DNA of 5,387 bases from Nitrospirota bacterium. GTDB lineage: Bacteria; Nitrospirota; UBA9217. The notes under the pieces were generated by a model that saw nothing but the letters and a program-made list of their open reading frames with translations, had not been told where the DNA came from and ran no database searches. Within the stretch, counting starts at the first letter, position 1. Each line of letters starts with the position of its first letter. The translations under genes were made by a program, and so were the position numbers. The stretch covers positions 1 through 5,387 of the forward strand of contig JAAXXJ010000224.1 of assembly GCA_013334545.1 (NCBI GenBank), in the 5' to 3' direction. This document shows positions 5,250 to 5,387 of this stretch, in pieces.

Positions 5250-5288
5250 AAAATTCTATCATCTATCTCCGTAAATATCCAGAATTTT
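5250..5288. repeat. 8-bp inverted repeat upstream of pdxJ
   Basis: AAAATTCT at 5250-5257 and AGAATTTT at 5281-5288 are perfect inverted copies 23 bp apart. The arms overlap both hexamers of the weak pdxJ promoter candidate. It could be an operator for a dimeric repressor or a leader hairpin, or chance in AT-rich DNA. Confidence 0.4.
5253..5281 (-). promoter_or_regulatory. Weak sigma70-like promoter candidate for pdxJ
   Basis: On the minus strand TGGATA (5281-5276) and TAGAAT (5258-5253) are 17 bp apart. Matches to consensus are partial: four of six at -35, five of six at -10. Transcription would start near 5246, leaving a leader of about 30 nt before the GTG, which is reasonable. The run might instead be transcribed from genes further upstream outside the window. 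Confidence 0.3.
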
Positions 5289-5334
5289 ATGCGAATAGTA
5301 CCCGTGCTCGCCCTGTTTTTCAGCACTTCCTTCC

Positions 5335-5363
5335 TTGACCGTGCATCAGGTCTCTGGTATAGT
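5335..5363 (+). promoter_or_regulatory. Strong sigma70-type promoter reading out of the window
   Basis: TTGACC (5335-5340), a 17-bp spacer, then TATAGT (5358-5363): five of six matches in each hexamer at the optimal spacing, plus TGG directly before the -10, which fits an extended -10 element. It points rightwards, away from pdxJ. Transcription would start near 5370, so any product is outside the window; a divergent gene or RNA is expected there. An imperfect inverted repeat CTTC-AGATC-GAAG sits at the predicted start site. Confidence 0.55.
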
Positions 5364-5387
5364 TCTTCAGATCGAAGTTCCCTGCGG

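Overview
This window is a run of six housekeeping genes, all on the minus strand. Read in the direction of transcription (right to left) they are pdxJ, acpS, a fused nnrE-nnrD gene, a two-CBS-domain protein gene, tsaE and nadK. Coding DNA is visibly GC-rich and the gaps are more AT-rich. The gene content is bacterial and chromosomal. The pdxJ-acpS-nnr-CBS-tsaE order resembles what I remember from Geobacter-type Desulfobacterota, and the dispersed CCACGGAT/ACACGAAT and GTCCCC-type intergenic repeats also recall Nitrospirota genomes. I can place it only at the level of 'Desulfobacterota or Nitrospirota-like'; that is inference. There is no transposase, phage gene, CRISPR array, tRNA or rRNA.

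Layout. 5217-5387 is the upstream region of pdxJ. It holds a weak candidate promoter for pdxJ, an 8-bp inverted repeat around it, and a much better sigma70-type promoter pointing right, out of the window, for an unseen divergent transcript. pdxJ (4500-5216, start moved from an upstream GTG) is followed by a 173-bp gap with two hairpin-bearing repeats in inverted orientation. acpS (3913-4326) is followed by a 257-bp gap packed with three repeat types. The 516-codon nnrE-nnrD fusion (2105-3655) ends inside a repeat copy that supplies its stop codon. A 139-bp gap with a matching inverted copy separates it from the CBS gene (1507-1965), which has a 10-nt match to the anti-Shine-Dalgarno sequence. 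CBS, tsaE (1013-1507) and nadK (160-1011) are tightly packed (1-nt overlap, then 1-nt gap), so they almost certainly share one transcript. The final 159 bp hold more repeats and no clear terminator.

How the genes fit together. PdxJ makes pyridoxine 5'-phosphate, AcpS activates acyl carrier protein, TsaE serves the tRNA t6A pathway, NnrE/NnrD repairs damaged NAD(P)H and NadK makes NADP+. The last two both concern the NAD(P) pool, and a CBS protein of a type that often binds adenine nucleotides lies between them; a functional link is only a hypothesis. I see no new defence, mobile or metabolic system. The most unusual content is in the gaps: five copies of one short repeat backbone whose centre is either a 4-nt spacer or a whole hairpin.
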